Shown piece by piece: positions 47,907 through 57,258 of a stretch of 64,000 bases of DNA; the stretch's first letter is position 1, and the number at the start of each line of letters is the position of its first letter. The notes beneath the pieces were generated by a model. It saw nothing but the letters and a program-made list of their open reading frames with translations, ran no database searches and had not been told where the DNA came from. Position numbers and translations under genes: made by a program. The stretch spans positions 28,021 through 92,020 of the forward strand of contig CALWSR010000008.1 in assembly GCA_944384265.1 (NCBI GenBank), read 5' to 3'. Source of the DNA: an uncultured Clostridia bacterium. Lineage in GTDB: Bacteria > Bacillota > Clostridia > Lachnospirales > Anaerotignaceae.

Positions 47907-48186
47907 AAAGGGAATTGTACTGACAATTTTTTTTGAGGGCGTGGAAAAAGTCCACACACTGTCGTCAAAGGCTCATTTTATGCAAGCCTTTGACGAGTAG
48001 ACAGAAAGTATAAAGCGGAGGTTTCATAGGCAAAAAGCCTTGCAATTACTGCTTTTTCTCGCCCAAAACAAATTCCCAATGGGGATTTCAGTTGGAAAAG
48101 GCTTCGTTTCCTAATGTCTTTCGCACAATTGAAAAAATATAAAATCCAGTTTTTACACAGTTTGAAAGGGAATTGTACTGACAATT
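47907..48186 (+). repeat. Terminator-associated repeat element, copy 2 with flanking direct repeats
   Basis: The core 47929-48164 matches copy 1 (12148-12375, inverted) from end to end. It is flanked by a perfect 22-base direct repeat (47907-47928, 48165-48186). Each repeat contains AATTGT-ACTG-ACAATT, the stem of the gyrA terminator. The distal copy keeps CCTTTTTTT as the T-tail. The conserved stem TCGTCAAAGGCT/AGCCTTTGACGA lies at about 47963-47999. It follows gyrA by six bases, in the same orientation. Confidence 0.87.
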
Positions 48187-48195
48187 CCTTTTTTT
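48166..48195 (+). terminator. gyrA terminator, distal copy
   Basis: AAGGGAATTGT-ACTG-ACAATTCCTTTTTTT: a GGAATTGT/ACAATTCC stem with a long T-run. The proximal copy at 47907-47928 has lost the closing CC but still meets a T-run at 47927-47934. Confidence 0.8.
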
Positions 48196-48707
48196 GTATC
48201 AATAAAACCATTGCTTAAAAAACCTTTTACAACAATAAAATTGTGTTTTGACAAATAGAAAGGTATGGTTGATTTGTTACATACTGATAAAATAACACTG
48301 TGCATTTTTATAAGGATTTCATAAAAAAAGGCAGTACTATATGACAGAAATAGTGTAATGAATTAATATTTGGAGAGAGTAACAGAGTATTTTTGTATGG
48401 CAAAAAAGAATGCAGAAAAAATAGCAAAGCGACAAATTTGTGAAAAGAGTGTCAGTTGCAATAATAGTCAACACAAACCCGGTTGACAGATAAGCCTATG
48501 ACTATACAGGGAAAGCTAGGTAGTGGTTGATAGATAAAATGTGCTTTTTTATGAAGTAAGCAGCAATGATAAACCCATATTTTTGATGCTATTTTAAAAT
48601 ATTTTTAGTTTTTTTTAAGACTTTCTATATTGTTTTACCGTTAAAAATAGTATAGGATAAATAAAAAACAAAAGAAAAGCTTTTAAAAATCAGAAATGAG
48701 GTGCTTT
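48196..48707. other. Gene-free leader region before the alarmone synthetase
   Basis: No supported gene. A 29-codon ORF at 48397-48486 (MAKKNAEKIAKRQICEKS) has no well-placed ribosome site. TTGACA-like hexamers occur near 48247 and 48483 without a matching -10. Confidence 0.4.
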
Positions 48708-49562
48708 ATGCAGGATTTGATGGCGGGAGAGCGACCTCCCTTTGATTTCAAAAACATTGACCCTCAAGTGATAAACAGCCACTTGAGAGAAACAAAAGAA
48801 ATGATGCTTATGTATGACTGCGGTATTAAAGAAGTGAAAACAAAGCTGGAAATTTTAAACAACGAATTTCAAATACAGCAGCAAAGAAATCCCATTGAAT
48901 ATTTAAAAAGCCGTGTAAAATCATTGGAAAGTATTGTAAAAAAGTTACATAAAAAAGGCTACACCCTTTCGGTAGAAAATGCGATGAAGGAATTAAATGA
49001 TATTGCAGGCATTCGGGTGATTTGTTCTTTTATTGACGATATTTACAGTGTGGCAGATATGCTCAAAAATCAGGATGATATTACTGTAATACTGGAAAAG
49101 GATTATATACAGCATCCAAAGCCAAATGGTTACAGAAGCTATCATATGGTTTTGGAGGTGCCTGTATTTTTTTCTCAAAGAAAACAAAATGTAAAGGTAG
49201 AGGTACAAATCAGAACCATTGCCATGGATTTTTGGGCAAGCCTGGAGCATAAGCTTTACTACAAGGAAACAGATATTACATCAGAAGAAATTTCTCAAAG
49301 ATTAAAAAAATGTGCTGATATTATAGCAGATACAGACATTGAAATGCAGTCTATACGCAGTGTGGTAGAGCATTGGGAGGCAGGAAATCTATCTCAAATC
49401 AAAAAAGAAAGGGATGCAGAAAATACGGCACATATTGCCTCAAATTCACTTTCTGTTTATGAAAAAAATGCCAATCAAACAAAAAATAACACCGAAGAGC
49501 TGCTGCTTTGTAATTTGTTCTCGGTAGAAGAGGATGCCAATCAACAGGAGTATGATACCTAA
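48708..49562 (+). CDS. Small alarmone synthetase (RelQ/YjbM-like GTP pyrophosphokinase)
   Basis: Synthesises (p)ppGpp from ATP and GTP/GDP; a single-domain synthetase with no hydrolase part. It has IEYLKSRVKSLESIVKKL, the RelA/SpoT core MKELNDIAGIRVICSFIDDIY (near 100), KPNGYRSYHMVLEVPV (near 140), VEVQIRTIAMDFWASLEHKL (near 165), and a C-terminal helix. Start 48708 has GAGGTG. At 284 residues it is longer than usual: the last roughly 65 residues are low-complexity, and 117 bases overlap the convergent EamA gene. Confidence 0.92.
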   Translation: MQDLMAGERPPFDFKNIDPQVINSHLRETKEMMLMYDCGIKEVKTKLEILNNEFQIQQQRNPIEYLKSRVKSLESIVKKLHKKGYTLSVENAMKELNDIAGIRVICSFIDDIYSVADMLKNQDDITVILEKDYIQHPKPNGYRSYHMVLEVPVFFSQRKQNVKVEVQIRTIAMDFWASLEHKLYYKETDITSEEISQRLKKCADIIADTDIEMQSIRSVVEHWEAGNLSQIKKERDAENTAHIASNSLSVYEKNANQTKNNTEELLLCNLFSVEEDANQQEYDT

Positions 49563-49874
49563 TGTAATGTTTGCCAGCAAAGAACAAATGCTGATATCCC
49601 AGCCCATGCGGTAGGCTTGCAAATAACCAAACTCCAGCCCTATAATGGCAATGCCCAGCAAAAAGCTGCTCCTATTTAGCTGTGAAAATGTGTGCGGAAG
49701 GCCTTTTCCCTGTGTTGTAAACAATAAAAAAAGAAATGTGATGCAGGCAGCAACAGTATATGTCACAAAAAGAGATGCAAATGGATTTGCATCTGCCGAG
49801 GTGGATTTTGAAAAAATATGATAGCAAACATTGGAGCAAACAACGAGTATGAGAGGTAAAAATTGTAAAAACAT
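49446..49874 (-). CDS. EamA/DMT-type half transporter
   Basis: A 142-residue membrane protein with five hydrophobic segments, the last ending FGVIFCLIGIFFINRK as in EamA half-size permeases. In the family these export small metabolites or drugs; the substrate is unknown. The ATG at 49874 has only a weak AAAGGGATATTG site. Its 3' end overlaps the alarmone synthetase gene tail-to-tail by 117 bases; both frames look real. Confidence 0.75.
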   Translation of the reverse strand: MFLQFLPLILVVCSNVCYHIFSKSTSADANPFASLFVTYTVAACITFLFLLFTTQGKGLPHTFSQLNRSSFLLGIAIIGLEFGYLQAYRMGWDISICSLLANITLGIILLLIGILFYREQITKQQLFGVIFCLIGIFFINRK

Positions 49875-50101
49875 GGCAATATCCCTTTCTAAAAAAATAA
49901 TCTATTTAAAATTGAAACATGATTTTTTTAAATTGTCAATAGAATGATAAAAAAATGATTTTGCTCGGCAGCGATAAAAAACACACCATCCATATCAATA
50001 GGCTGCCTTTTTGGAATTGGAATAAAAAGACAGTTTCATTGTTTTTTGTAGAAATTGGCCATAGGAAAGCAACAAATTTTAAAAATAGATAGGAGAAAAA
50101 T

Positions 50102-50944
50102 ATGCGTGAAATTCCTGTAAAAATGATTACACAAGCCATTGCACAAATGTGCATTGAAGCAAATTGCTGTTTAAACCAGGACGTTTATCATGCTTTGGAA
50201 GCAGCAAAAAAAACAGAGGATTCCCCTGTGGGAAAAGAAATTCTTTCTCAGCTGACAAAAAATGCAGACATTGCATTAAAAAATCAAATGCCCATTTGCC
50301 AAGATACAGGCATGGCAATTATATTTTTGGAAATTGGACAAGAGGTGCATTTTGTAGGGGGACTTTTGGAAGATGCTGTCAATGAAGGGGTAAGAGAAGG
50401 CTATGAAAAGGGTTATCTTAGAAAATCTGTTGTAGCTGACCCTTTTTTCAGAACAAATACAAATGACAATACCCCTGCCATAATACATACAAAAATAGTG
50501 GCAGGAGATAAAGTAGACATTACTGTGGCCCCAAAGGGCTTTGGCAGCGAAAATATGAGCCGTATTTATATGCTGAAGCCTTCTGACGGAATAGAAGGAG
50601 CCAAAAAAGCTATTTTGGAAACAGTAGAGCAGGCCGGTCCCAATCCTTGTCCGCCTATGGTAGTGGGAGTTGGCTGTGGAGGAAGCTTTGAGATGAGTGC
50701 TTATTTGGCCAAAAAAGCACTGCTAAGACCCATTGGAAGCCATTCTGAAAAAGAGCATATCAAAAAAATGGAGCAGGAGCTGCTTATGAAAATGAATGAT
50801 ATGGGAATTGGCCCACAAGGGCTGGGAGGCAGAACAACCGTTTTGGGAGTTCATATTGAAACCTATCCCACTCACATTGCCGGTATGCCCATTGCAATCA
50901 ACATCAGCTGTCATGTAACACGTCATTGTCATAGAGTGCTGTAA
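50102..50944 (+). CDS. Class I fumarate hydratase, alpha subunit (or L-tartrate dehydratase alpha)
   Basis: N-terminal [4Fe-4S] half of a two-subunit class I hydro-lyase, fumarate to malate. The 280-residue protein has PICQDTGMAIIFLEIGQ (Cys near 66), FRTNTNDNTPAIIHTKIV, APKGFGSENMSRIYML, VVGVGCGGSFEMSAYLAKKALLRP (near 188), and GPQGLGGRTTVLGVHIETYPTHIAGMP (quoted in parts). The Fe-S Cys pattern is intact. The beta subunit follows after a 414-base gap, unusually far. Distinguishing fumarase from tartrate dehydratase needs phylogeny. Confidence 0.9.
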   Translation: MREIPVKMITQAIAQMCIEANCCLNQDVYHALEAAKKTEDSPVGKEILSQLTKNADIALKNQMPICQDTGMAIIFLEIGQEVHFVGGLLEDAVNEGVREGYEKGYLRKSVVADPFFRTNTNDNTPAIIHTKIVAGDKVDITVAPKGFGSENMSRIYMLKPSDGIEGAKKAILETVEQAGPNPCPPMVVGVGCGGSFEMSAYLAKKALLRPIGSHSEKEHIKKMEQELLMKMNDMGIGPQGLGGRTTVLGVHIETYPTHIAGMPIAINISCHVTRHCHRVL

Positions 50945-51358
50945 AAAAATGTACCATTGATAAAATATATTGTTTTTATGACACATTGATTTTAATATCA
51001 TGGTTTTGTTTTATAAAAAATGGGAAAGAAAGTATACTATCATTATTGAAAAAATAATCAAAAATATGAAAATAATGTCATTTGTGTTTTCGTAAAAATA
51101 GGAAAAATATAGGATTTCATTTTACTTGGAAAACGACAAAAACAATGATGGATTTGTTGTGTTTCTATGAAAAATCATATGGTATTGTCAGTATAAACCT
51201 TCAAAATAGTATAGAGAGATGGATGAAGCAACCAAAGAAATTGTAAGAATTCCATATTCAGAAGCCTTTTTGAAAAGAGAACTGTTTGAATCTATGTTTT
51301 ATCTCTTTTTATTTTATATAAAAGCAACAAAATGAAAATCATCATAAGGAGGAGAAAT
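50945..51358. other. Non-coding gap between fumarase subunits
   Basis: AT-rich, with no ORF bearing a ribosome site; GATGAAGCAACCAAAGAAATTG near 51221 gives a short protein-like stretch only. No perfect hairpin was seen. It may contain a separate promoter for the beta subunit or a decayed insertion. Confidence 0.4.
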
Positions 51359-51907
51359 ATGAATGTTTCAGTACCTTTTACAAAAGAGCAGGCACAGCAG
51401 CTGAAAGCAGGCGATGTAGTAACCATTGATGGTGTCATATATACAGCAAGAGATGCAGCACACAAAAGAATGCTGGAAGAATATGAAAATACAGGAAAAT
51501 TTCCATTTGATATAGAAAACCAAATTGTTTATTATGCCGGGCCGGCACCGGCAAAGCCCAATCAGCCCATAGGCTCTGTGGGACCCACCACATCCTATCG
51601 CATGGATGCCTACTCCCCCAAGCTGCTGGAATTTGGTCTGAGGGGGATGATTGGAAAGGGCCAAAGAAATCAGGCTGTGATAGAGGCTATGAAGGAATAT
51701 GCGGGAGTCTATTTTGGAGCCACAGGCGGAGCAGGGGCATTGCTGGCGAACCATATTGTAGCTTCTCAAGTGATTGCTTATGAGGATTTGGGGGCAGAGG
51801 CCATTCGCAGACTGGTTGTAAAAGCCTTTCCTGCCATTGTGATTATAGACAGCAGAGGAAATAATCTTTATCAAACAGAGCCTTTGAAATATAAAAGAGT
51901 ACGATAA
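51359..51907 (+). CDS. Class I fumarate hydratase, beta subunit
   Basis: C-terminal domain partner of the alpha subunit. The 182-residue protein has LKAGDVVTIDGVIYTARDAAHKRM, the substrate-binding YYAGPAPAKPNQPIGSVGPTTSYRMD (quoted in parts, about 57-85), GMIGKGQR (Lys near 101), and YFGATGGAGALL. AAGGAGGAG fixes ATG 51359. A bidirectional terminator follows directly. Confidence 0.92.
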   Translation: MNVSVPFTKEQAQQLKAGDVVTIDGVIYTARDAAHKRMLEEYENTGKFPFDIENQIVYYAGPAPAKPNQPIGSVGPTTSYRMDAYSPKLLEFGLRGMIGKGQRNQAVIEAMKEYAGVYFGATGGAGALLANHIVASQVIAYEDLGAEAIRRLVVKAFPAIVIIDSRGNNLYQTEPLKYKRVR

Positions 51908-51933
51908 AAAAGGTATGATTCGGCATACCTTTT
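51908..51933. terminator. Bidirectional terminator between fumarase beta and gntR
   Basis: AAAAGGTATG (51908-51917) pairs perfectly with CATACCTTTT (51924-51933), A-runs and T-runs on both sides, between convergent genes. Confidence 0.85.
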
Positions 51934-52657
51934 AACCATATTTTACAGTTAAATTGACATAAGAAATATGTTCTCGCATGATAGCATATGCAGTTTGATA
52001 ATCTCGGTTTTTGACTGCTTCCAATATTTTTCCGTGCAAATCTATTGTAACATCAATAACTCGTGGGTTTTTTGTTAAGGATTGACGCATGGCAGTACGA
52101 ATGCATTTTTCAAAGGAATCCTTTGCAGCAATCATTGTGCTGATAAGCAGCTTGTTGTGTGTTGCATCTGAAATAAGCATATGAAATTGGGAATCATAGT
52201 CTACAAACAAATTGATGTCATTTTGATACTCTATCATATGCTGATAGCAGACAGTGATTTTTTCAATATCTTCTGGTGTTGCCCGTTTTGCTGCATAGCT
52301 GGCGGTTTCGGCCTCCAGCATAAAACGAAATTCCAATAAATCGTTTAGGTCTGAATTGGCCACTGTAATGCTAAAAGGAGCGATGTTTACAATATCATTG
52401 ATTTTGTTTACAAATGTTCCTGCCTTAGAGCGCTTTATAAAACCAAATACAGCCAATGCAGTATAGGCTTCACGCAGCGTACTGCGACCGATGCCTAAAG
52501 TATTACTAACCACATTTTCGTTTGGGAGCATATAGCCTTCTGGCAGCTTGCCGGAAAGAATTAAGTCTTTGAAGCGTTGAAAAAGGGTTTGGGAAATATT
52601 TTTTCCTAAATCGGATTTTAAGAAATCAATATTTTCCAAAAGTAAGTCCTTTTGCAT
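51932..52657 (-). CDS. GntR-family regulator with FCD domain
   Basis: Metabolite-responsive transcription factor. The 241-residue protein has an N-terminal winged helix (about 20-85: FKDLILSGKLPEGYMLPNE, then GIGRSTLREAYTALAVFGFI) and a C-terminal all-helical FCD domain (about 100-230) with the metal/ligand residues in FMLEAE, DYDSQFHMLISDATHN (Asp and His) and VTIDLHGKILEAV (His). It is adjacent to cstA, same strand and downstream of it. Likely target: cstA or the fumarase genes. Confidence 0.88.
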   Translation of the reverse strand: MQKDLLLENIDFLKSDLGKNISQTLFQRFKDLILSGKLPEGYMLPNENVVSNTLGIGRSTLREAYTALAVFGFIKRSKAGTFVNKINDIVNIAPFSITVANSDLNDLLEFRFMLEAETASYAAKRATPEDIEKITVCYQHMIEYQNDINLFVDYDSQFHMLISDATHNKLLISTMIAAKDSFEKCIRTAMRQSLTKNPRVIDVTIDLHGKILEAVKNRDYQTAYAIMREHISYVNLTVKYG

Positions 52658-52813
52658 ATGTTGTCACATCCTTTTATACTGAAGATATTTCATTTATAAT
52701 TTCATGTCTATTTATACATTGTATTATATTTTTGCTGTTTTTACAAACAAAATATAATGAAATATAATATATTTCCATACAATGTGAGACAAAAAGCAGA
52801 TTTTTAGTAAAAT

Positions 52814-52851
52814 AAAAAAGGAGTGCTTCCTTTTTTGAAAGAAAACACTCC
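52814..52851 (-). terminator. Terminator of cstA
   Basis: GGAGTG (52820-52825) pairs with CACTCC (52846-52851), with partial pairing inside. Six T follow on the minus strand (52819-52814), nine bases beyond the cstA stop. Confidence 0.8.
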
Positions 52852-52859
52852 AATATAAA

Positions 52860-54374
52860 TTATTGTGTAACGGTATTGTCTGCTGTTTCTGTGGAAGAAC
52901 CCTCCATTTTTGCTTTGATTTTCTTTCCGCAATGAAGTGTAAATAAAACCCATAATACAGTAAAAATACCACCTAAAACATAAGCAATATTCATTGGTAT
53001 GTTTAATCCAATTTTTGCATTGATGATAAATGAAGAAATGATGAAGGAATAAAACATACCGGGAATCAATGTGAAAATAAAGTTTTTGCCTCTTGCATAG
53101 AGATAAACTGTAACCATGGCAAATGCGAATATAGCAATGGTTTGATTTGCCCAGGAGAAGTATCTCCACAGTATGTTAAATCCACTTGCACTTACCTTTG
53201 CAAATATCAGGATAGCTGCACAGCATATAAATATTCCGGCAGACAATGTCAAACGATTTTGTTTTTTAGATTGGTCATAGTTAAAGTATTCTGCCAACAT
53301 CAATCTAATAGAACGCAGCGCTGTATCTCCAGATGTGATTGGAAGCACAATAACACCCAAAATTGCAATGACACCACCAACGTTGCCCAACAGGTCTCTT
53401 GCAACAAGGGTAATTACACTTGCAGTACCAGCAACACTCATGTCTACACCAGGAATCAGACCCTCCTGTATTTTTGCATAAATACCCATGGAAGCTGCCG
53501 CCCAAATCATAGCGATAAAGCCTTCTACAATCATCATGTTGTAAAATGTCATTCTGCCTTCTCTTTCATGTGAAACAGAACGTGCAATCAATGTTGCCTG
53601 TGATGCATGGAAGCCGGATGTGATACCGCAGGCTACTGTTACAAAGAAAATAGGGATAACAGGAGAATGGTCTGTCAAAGAGAAAAGAGAAAATGTTTCT
53701 CTTGTCAATGCAGTCAATTCATATCCCTGTGCAAATATACCAAAGAATACGCCTACTGCAGAAAGCACCAATATGATACCAAATATTGGATAAATTCTGC
53801 CGATGATGGCATCAATAGGGAACAATGTAGCAACTAAGTAGTAAACAAATATACATCCATATACAATCCAAACAACAGGACTTGTTGCAGTGTTTTCTGC
53901 TCCAATTAAGCCAACAATCAAATCGCCGGGGGTATAAATAAATACCGCACCTACAAGAAGCATCAAAAGACAAACAAAAACATTGTAAACATTAAATGTT
54001 TTATTGCCCAGATACTTTTGAATCAGCTTAGGCATTTGCTTGCCCTCTTCACGAAGACAAATCATACCTACCATGTAATCGTGAACTGCGCCGGAAAGTA
54101 CACAGCCCAAAGGGATTAATAAAAATGCCAGCGGACCAAACAAAATACCTTGAATGGGTCCTAAAATAGGTCCTGTTCCTGCAATGTTCAAAAGCTCAAT
54201 CAATGAGTTTTTCCATTTTTTCATAGGAACAAAGTCAACTCCGTCGTTTAATGCTACGGCAGGTGTTTCTCTGTCATCAGGCTCAAATACTTTGTCACAG
54301 AATTTGCCATAGAAAAATCCGCCAATCACTAAAATTAAAAGACCGAGTATAAAAGTGGAAAAATTTAACAACAT
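52860..54374 (-). CDS. cstA: CstA-family carbon starvation protein (pyruvate/peptide transporter)
   Basis: Large inner-membrane carrier; E. coli CstA/BtsT relatives import pyruvate or peptides. About 504 residues and some 14 hydrophobic segments. It has GLLILVIGGFFYGKFCDKVF at the N-terminus, TPAVALNDGVDFVPM, IAGTGPILGPIQGILFGPLA (family hallmark near 70), and FHASQATLIARSVSHEREGR (near 265). Start: ATG 54374 at better distance from AAAGGAG; ATG 54380 is possible. A parS-like sequence (53561-53576) lies in the coding region. Confidence 0.88.
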   Translation of the reverse strand: MLLNFSTFILGLLILVIGGFFYGKFCDKVFEPDDRETPAVALNDGVDFVPMKKWKNSLIELLNIAGTGPILGPIQGILFGPLAFLLIPLGCVLSGAVHDYMVGMICLREEGKQMPKLIQKYLGNKTFNVYNVFVCLLMLLVGAVFIYTPGDLIVGLIGAENTATSPVVWIVYGCIFVYYLVATLFPIDAIIGRIYPIFGIILVLSAVGVFFGIFAQGYELTALTRETFSLFSLTDHSPVIPIFFVTVACGITSGFHASQATLIARSVSHEREGRMTFYNMMIVEGFIAMIWAAASMGIYAKIQEGLIPGVDMSVAGTASVITLVARDLLGNVGGVIAILGVIVLPITSGDTALRSIRLMLAEYFNYDQSKKQNRLTLSAGIFICCAAILIFAKVSASGFNILWRYFSWANQTIAIFAFAMVTVYLYARGKNFIFTLIPGMFYSFIISSFIINAKIGLNIPMNIAYVLGGIFTVLWVLFTLHCGKKIKAKMEGSSTETADNTVTQ

Positions 54375-54380
54375 TAGCAT

Positions 54381-54879
54381 TCCTCTCCTTTCTTTATTTA
54401 AGTGGCTGCCTTTTGAATTTTTCAGTGCAAAATAAAAATAAATATGTATTATAATTTCTGCTCTAAAGAAAGCAGGCCACTGTGTGTAATGAGTATAGCA
54501 TGAAGTGGCTTTGTTTTCAAATAAAATATTGCATAAAAATAAAATAAATAACATTGCATAAAATAAAAATAAATATAAGTGAAGTTATATTTTAAAAAGC
54601 ATAGGATTTAGATATGATTTTATCTAATTTCAATAAATAAAGAATAAATTTTTTGTAAAAAAAATATTTTTTTTGTATATTATGAATATGGGACGAAGGT
54701 ACATACTGCAAAAAAATATCAATAAAATAAATGCAAAATTCATGGGGGAAAAGCTTTTGATTTTTTGTTATGCTTTGGAAAAATAAGAAATTATTGCGCA
54801 ATATTACTGAAAATGATATAATCTAGTGAAAAATGGGGGGAATATTATGATTTAAAAATGTAAAAGGAGGATATGAAAA
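54381..54879. other. Divergent intergenic region between cstA and the uracil/xanthine permease
   Basis: AT-rich. Holds two near-identical direct repeats beginning ATTGCATAAAA at about 54531 and 54553. No gene has a ribosome site. Both flanking promoters must lie here. Confidence 0.4.
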
Positions 54880-56142
54880 TTGAATCATCAAAATATCATT
54901 CAAGTGGAACAGAAGGTACCTTTATCGTTACTTATTCCTTTAAGCATACAGCATATGTTTGCTATGTTTGGGGCTTCGGTATTAGTACCTTTTCTTTTTG
55001 GCATTGATTCAGCCATTGTATTGTTTATGAATGGTGTGGGTACATTGCTTTTTATGATGATTACAAAGGGAAAATCTCCTGCCTATTTAGGCTCCAGCTT
55101 TGCATTTTTGGCACCGGGAGCCATTGTAATAGAGCAGTTTGGATATTCCTATGCATTGGGGGCATTTGTGGCGGTTGGCTTTTGCGGCTGTATTTTAGCG
55201 GCAGTGATATATCGGTTTGGCTCTGACTGGATTCACATTGTGCTGCCTCCGGCAGCAATGGGGCCTGTTGTGGCATTGATAGGGCTGGAGCTGGCAGGCA
55301 CTGCTGCAAGCAATGCAGGATTGCTGCCGGCGGCAGGAGAAAGTATTTTGTATGAAAATGTCATTGTTTTTTTGGTGACGGTTTGTGTGGCTGTATTTGG
55401 CTCTGTGTTGTTTCGAAACTTTTTGGCAGTTATCCCTATATTGATTGCCATATTATGCGGCTATATTGCGGCTGCGGCAACAAATACAGTGGATTTTCAA
55501 GCAGTGGCAGAGGCTTCTGTTTTTGCACTGCCCCAGTTTACTGCCCCAAAATTTGATGTCAATGCAATTTTTATTATGCTTCCGGTATTGCTTGTGATTA
55601 CATCAGAGCATATTGGCCATCAAATTGTAACGGCAAAAATTATAGGAAGAGATTTATTAAAAGACCCGGGACTGCACAGGTCTTTGTTTGCAGATAATTT
55701 TTCTACCATGATATCGGGCTTGATTGGCTCTGTACCCACCACCACATATGGAGAAAATATTGGTGTGATGGCTGTCACAAGAGTTTATAGTGTAAGAGTG
55801 ATTGCCGGTGCTGCCATACTCTCCATTATATGCTCTTTTATCGGCAAGCTGTCTGCTTTGATTGGAACAATACCGGGAAGTGTGATAGGGGGCATTTCCT
55901 TTTTACTGTATGGCATGATAGGTGCATCAGGCATTCGCATACTGGTAGATTCTCATGTGGATTTTTCAAAATCCAGAAATTTGGCTTTGACATCTGTTAT
56001 ATTTGTAACAGGACTTTCGGGAATTAAGCTCAGTATTGGAAAAATAGAATTGAGCGGCATGATACTGGCTTGTATGGTGGGTATGATATTAAGCCTGCTG
56101 TTTTATGTGCTGGACAGGTTTCATTTGACCAATGACAGATAA
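54880..56142 (+). CDS. Uracil/xanthine permease (NCS2 family, UraA-like)
   Basis: Proton-coupled nucleobase importer with 14 membrane segments. The 420-residue protein has SLLIPLSIQHMFAMFGASVL at the N-terminus (Gln-His of TM1), VLVITSEHIGHQIV (substrate Glu near 241), and GLIGSVPTTTYGENIGVMAV (near 290), which point to uracil more than xanthine. The start is TTG 54880, nine bases after AAGGAGG; an ATG at 54873 is in another frame. Confidence 0.92.
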   Translation: MNHQNIIQVEQKVPLSLLIPLSIQHMFAMFGASVLVPFLFGIDSAIVLFMNGVGTLLFMMITKGKSPAYLGSSFAFLAPGAIVIEQFGYSYALGAFVAVGFCGCILAAVIYRFGSDWIHIVLPPAAMGPVVALIGLELAGTAASNAGLLPAAGESILYENVIVFLVTVCVAVFGSVLFRNFLAVIPILIAILCGYIAAAATNTVDFQAVAEASVFALPQFTAPKFDVNAIFIMLPVLLVITSEHIGHQIVTAKIIGRDLLKDPGLHRSLFADNFSTMISGLIGSVPTTTYGENIGVMAVTRVYSVRVIAGAAILSIICSFIGKLSALIGTIPGSVIGGISFLLYGMIGASGIRILVDSHVDFSKSRNLALTSVIFVTGLSGIKLSIGKIELSGMILACMVGMILSLLFYVLDRFHLTNDR

Positions 56143-56388
56143 TGGATGGGTTATTCCTATAAAAAATAATAAGCAAGAAGCTTTCAAATCCTACAAAGGG
56201 ATTGGCACTATTTTGTTTGCAGGAAGGCAAATAGAAAATTTGAAGTTCCAACTCCTTAAAAGGCTTCTGTTTTAAAGGCTTGTGCAGGATATAAAAAAGA
56301 GAAATAACTGGTTTTGGCTGTAAAATTCATATTTCATCGTTTATAATATAAAAGTAATAAAATCCAGACAATAAAAAGGGGAATGTAA
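56143..56388. other. Non-coding leader with a repeated phrase
   Basis: The 20-base phrase AACTGGTTTTGGCTGTAAAA at about 56308-56327 also occurs near 3789-3808, and an AAAAAGGGG site leads into the next gene as it does at 63220. It has no other recognised element. Confidence 0.4.
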
Positions 56389-57111
56389 ATGGAATGGAAC
56401 AAAAAAAGCTGGACTGGTAAAGAATACAAAGAGCTGCAGCAAAAGTTAAATGAACTGTCAGAGGAAAAATATGCTCTGTTTCAAAAAAGAATTATAAAGG
56501 AAGAAGCATATCCTATATTAGGGGTACGAATGCCTATATTAAAAAAAATAGCAAAGGAAATTGTAAAAGGAAATGAGCAGCAATTTTTGCAGACAGCAAG
56601 TGCTGTTTCCCACGAAGAACGGCTGCTATTGGCCATAGTCATAGGAGAGAGTGCTTGCCAATATGATGTTTTTGAAGCAAGAGCAGATGATTTTGTAAAA
56701 AAAATAGATAATTGGGCTGTTTGTGATGCATTTTGTACCAGCATCAAAAAGCATATCAAAAGAAACAAAAATGCATTTTGGCAGCATATTCTATGCTATT
56801 TACATTCTGAAAATCATTGGATAGTGAGGGTGGGGCTGGTTTGTATGCTTTCTCACTATATAGAGGAGGAATATTTGGAAGAGGTTTTAAAACGCTGTGA
56901 TGGGGTAAAAAATGATTTTTATTATGTAAAAATGGCTCAGGCGTGGCTGATGGCCACAGCATTTACAAAATATCCCCAAAGGGTAAAGCCGTATTTTACA
57001 AATCATACATTGGATACATGGACATTGCATAAAGCCATACAAAAGGTATGTCAGTCCCAAAGGGTTTCATTGGAGGAAAAAGGAGATTTGAAGACATTGA
57101 AAAGGGTGTGA
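56389..57111 (+). CDS. DNA alkylation repair protein, AlkD-like (HEAT-repeat)
   Basis: HEAT-like-repeat DNA glycosylase family that removes alkylated bases. The 240-residue all-helical protein has LGVRMPILKKIAKEIVKGN, HEERLLLAIVIG, KIDNWAVCDAFC (near 105, corresponding to the NWD[LT]VD motif with the second Asp present), and a C-terminal FYYVKMAQAWLMATAF. Catalytic activity is uncertain as family members vary. Single gene with an AAAAGGGG site. Confidence 0.85.
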   Translation: MEWNKKSWTGKEYKELQQKLNELSEEKYALFQKRIIKEEAYPILGVRMPILKKIAKEIVKGNEQQFLQTASAVSHEERLLLAIVIGESACQYDVFEARADDFVKKIDNWAVCDAFCTSIKKHIKRNKNAFWQHILCYLHSENHWIVRVGLVCMLSHYIEEEYLEEVLKRCDGVKNDFYYVKMAQAWLMATAFTKYPQRVKPYFTNHTLDTWTLHKAIQKVCQSQRVSLEEKGDLKTLKRV

Positions 57112-57258
57112 AAGGGAGCTTCACAAAATCGGTTTATACTGCTTGCAAAACAATAGAAATGTTTTTTATGATTGGATAAAGAAATGGCAGAAACATTTTA
57201 GAATACAAAATGATACTGATAAAAGCTTGGTATTTTTTATAGAAAGAAGTGTATGACT

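Noticed and set aside
47963..47999. The repeat stem as a plain rho-independent terminator
   Set aside because: The 12-bp stem has no T-run after it and is conserved inside both repeat copies, so it belongs to the element rather than to gyrA.
48397..48486. A 29-codon ORF upstream of the alarmone synthetase
   Set aside because: The only GGAGAG is about 20 bases before the ATG, too far, and there is no sign of conservation.
53561..53576. A parS-like sequence inside cstA
   Set aside because: It keeps one arm but mismatches in the other and is explained by the codons for the conserved SVSHER stretch of the CstA protein.
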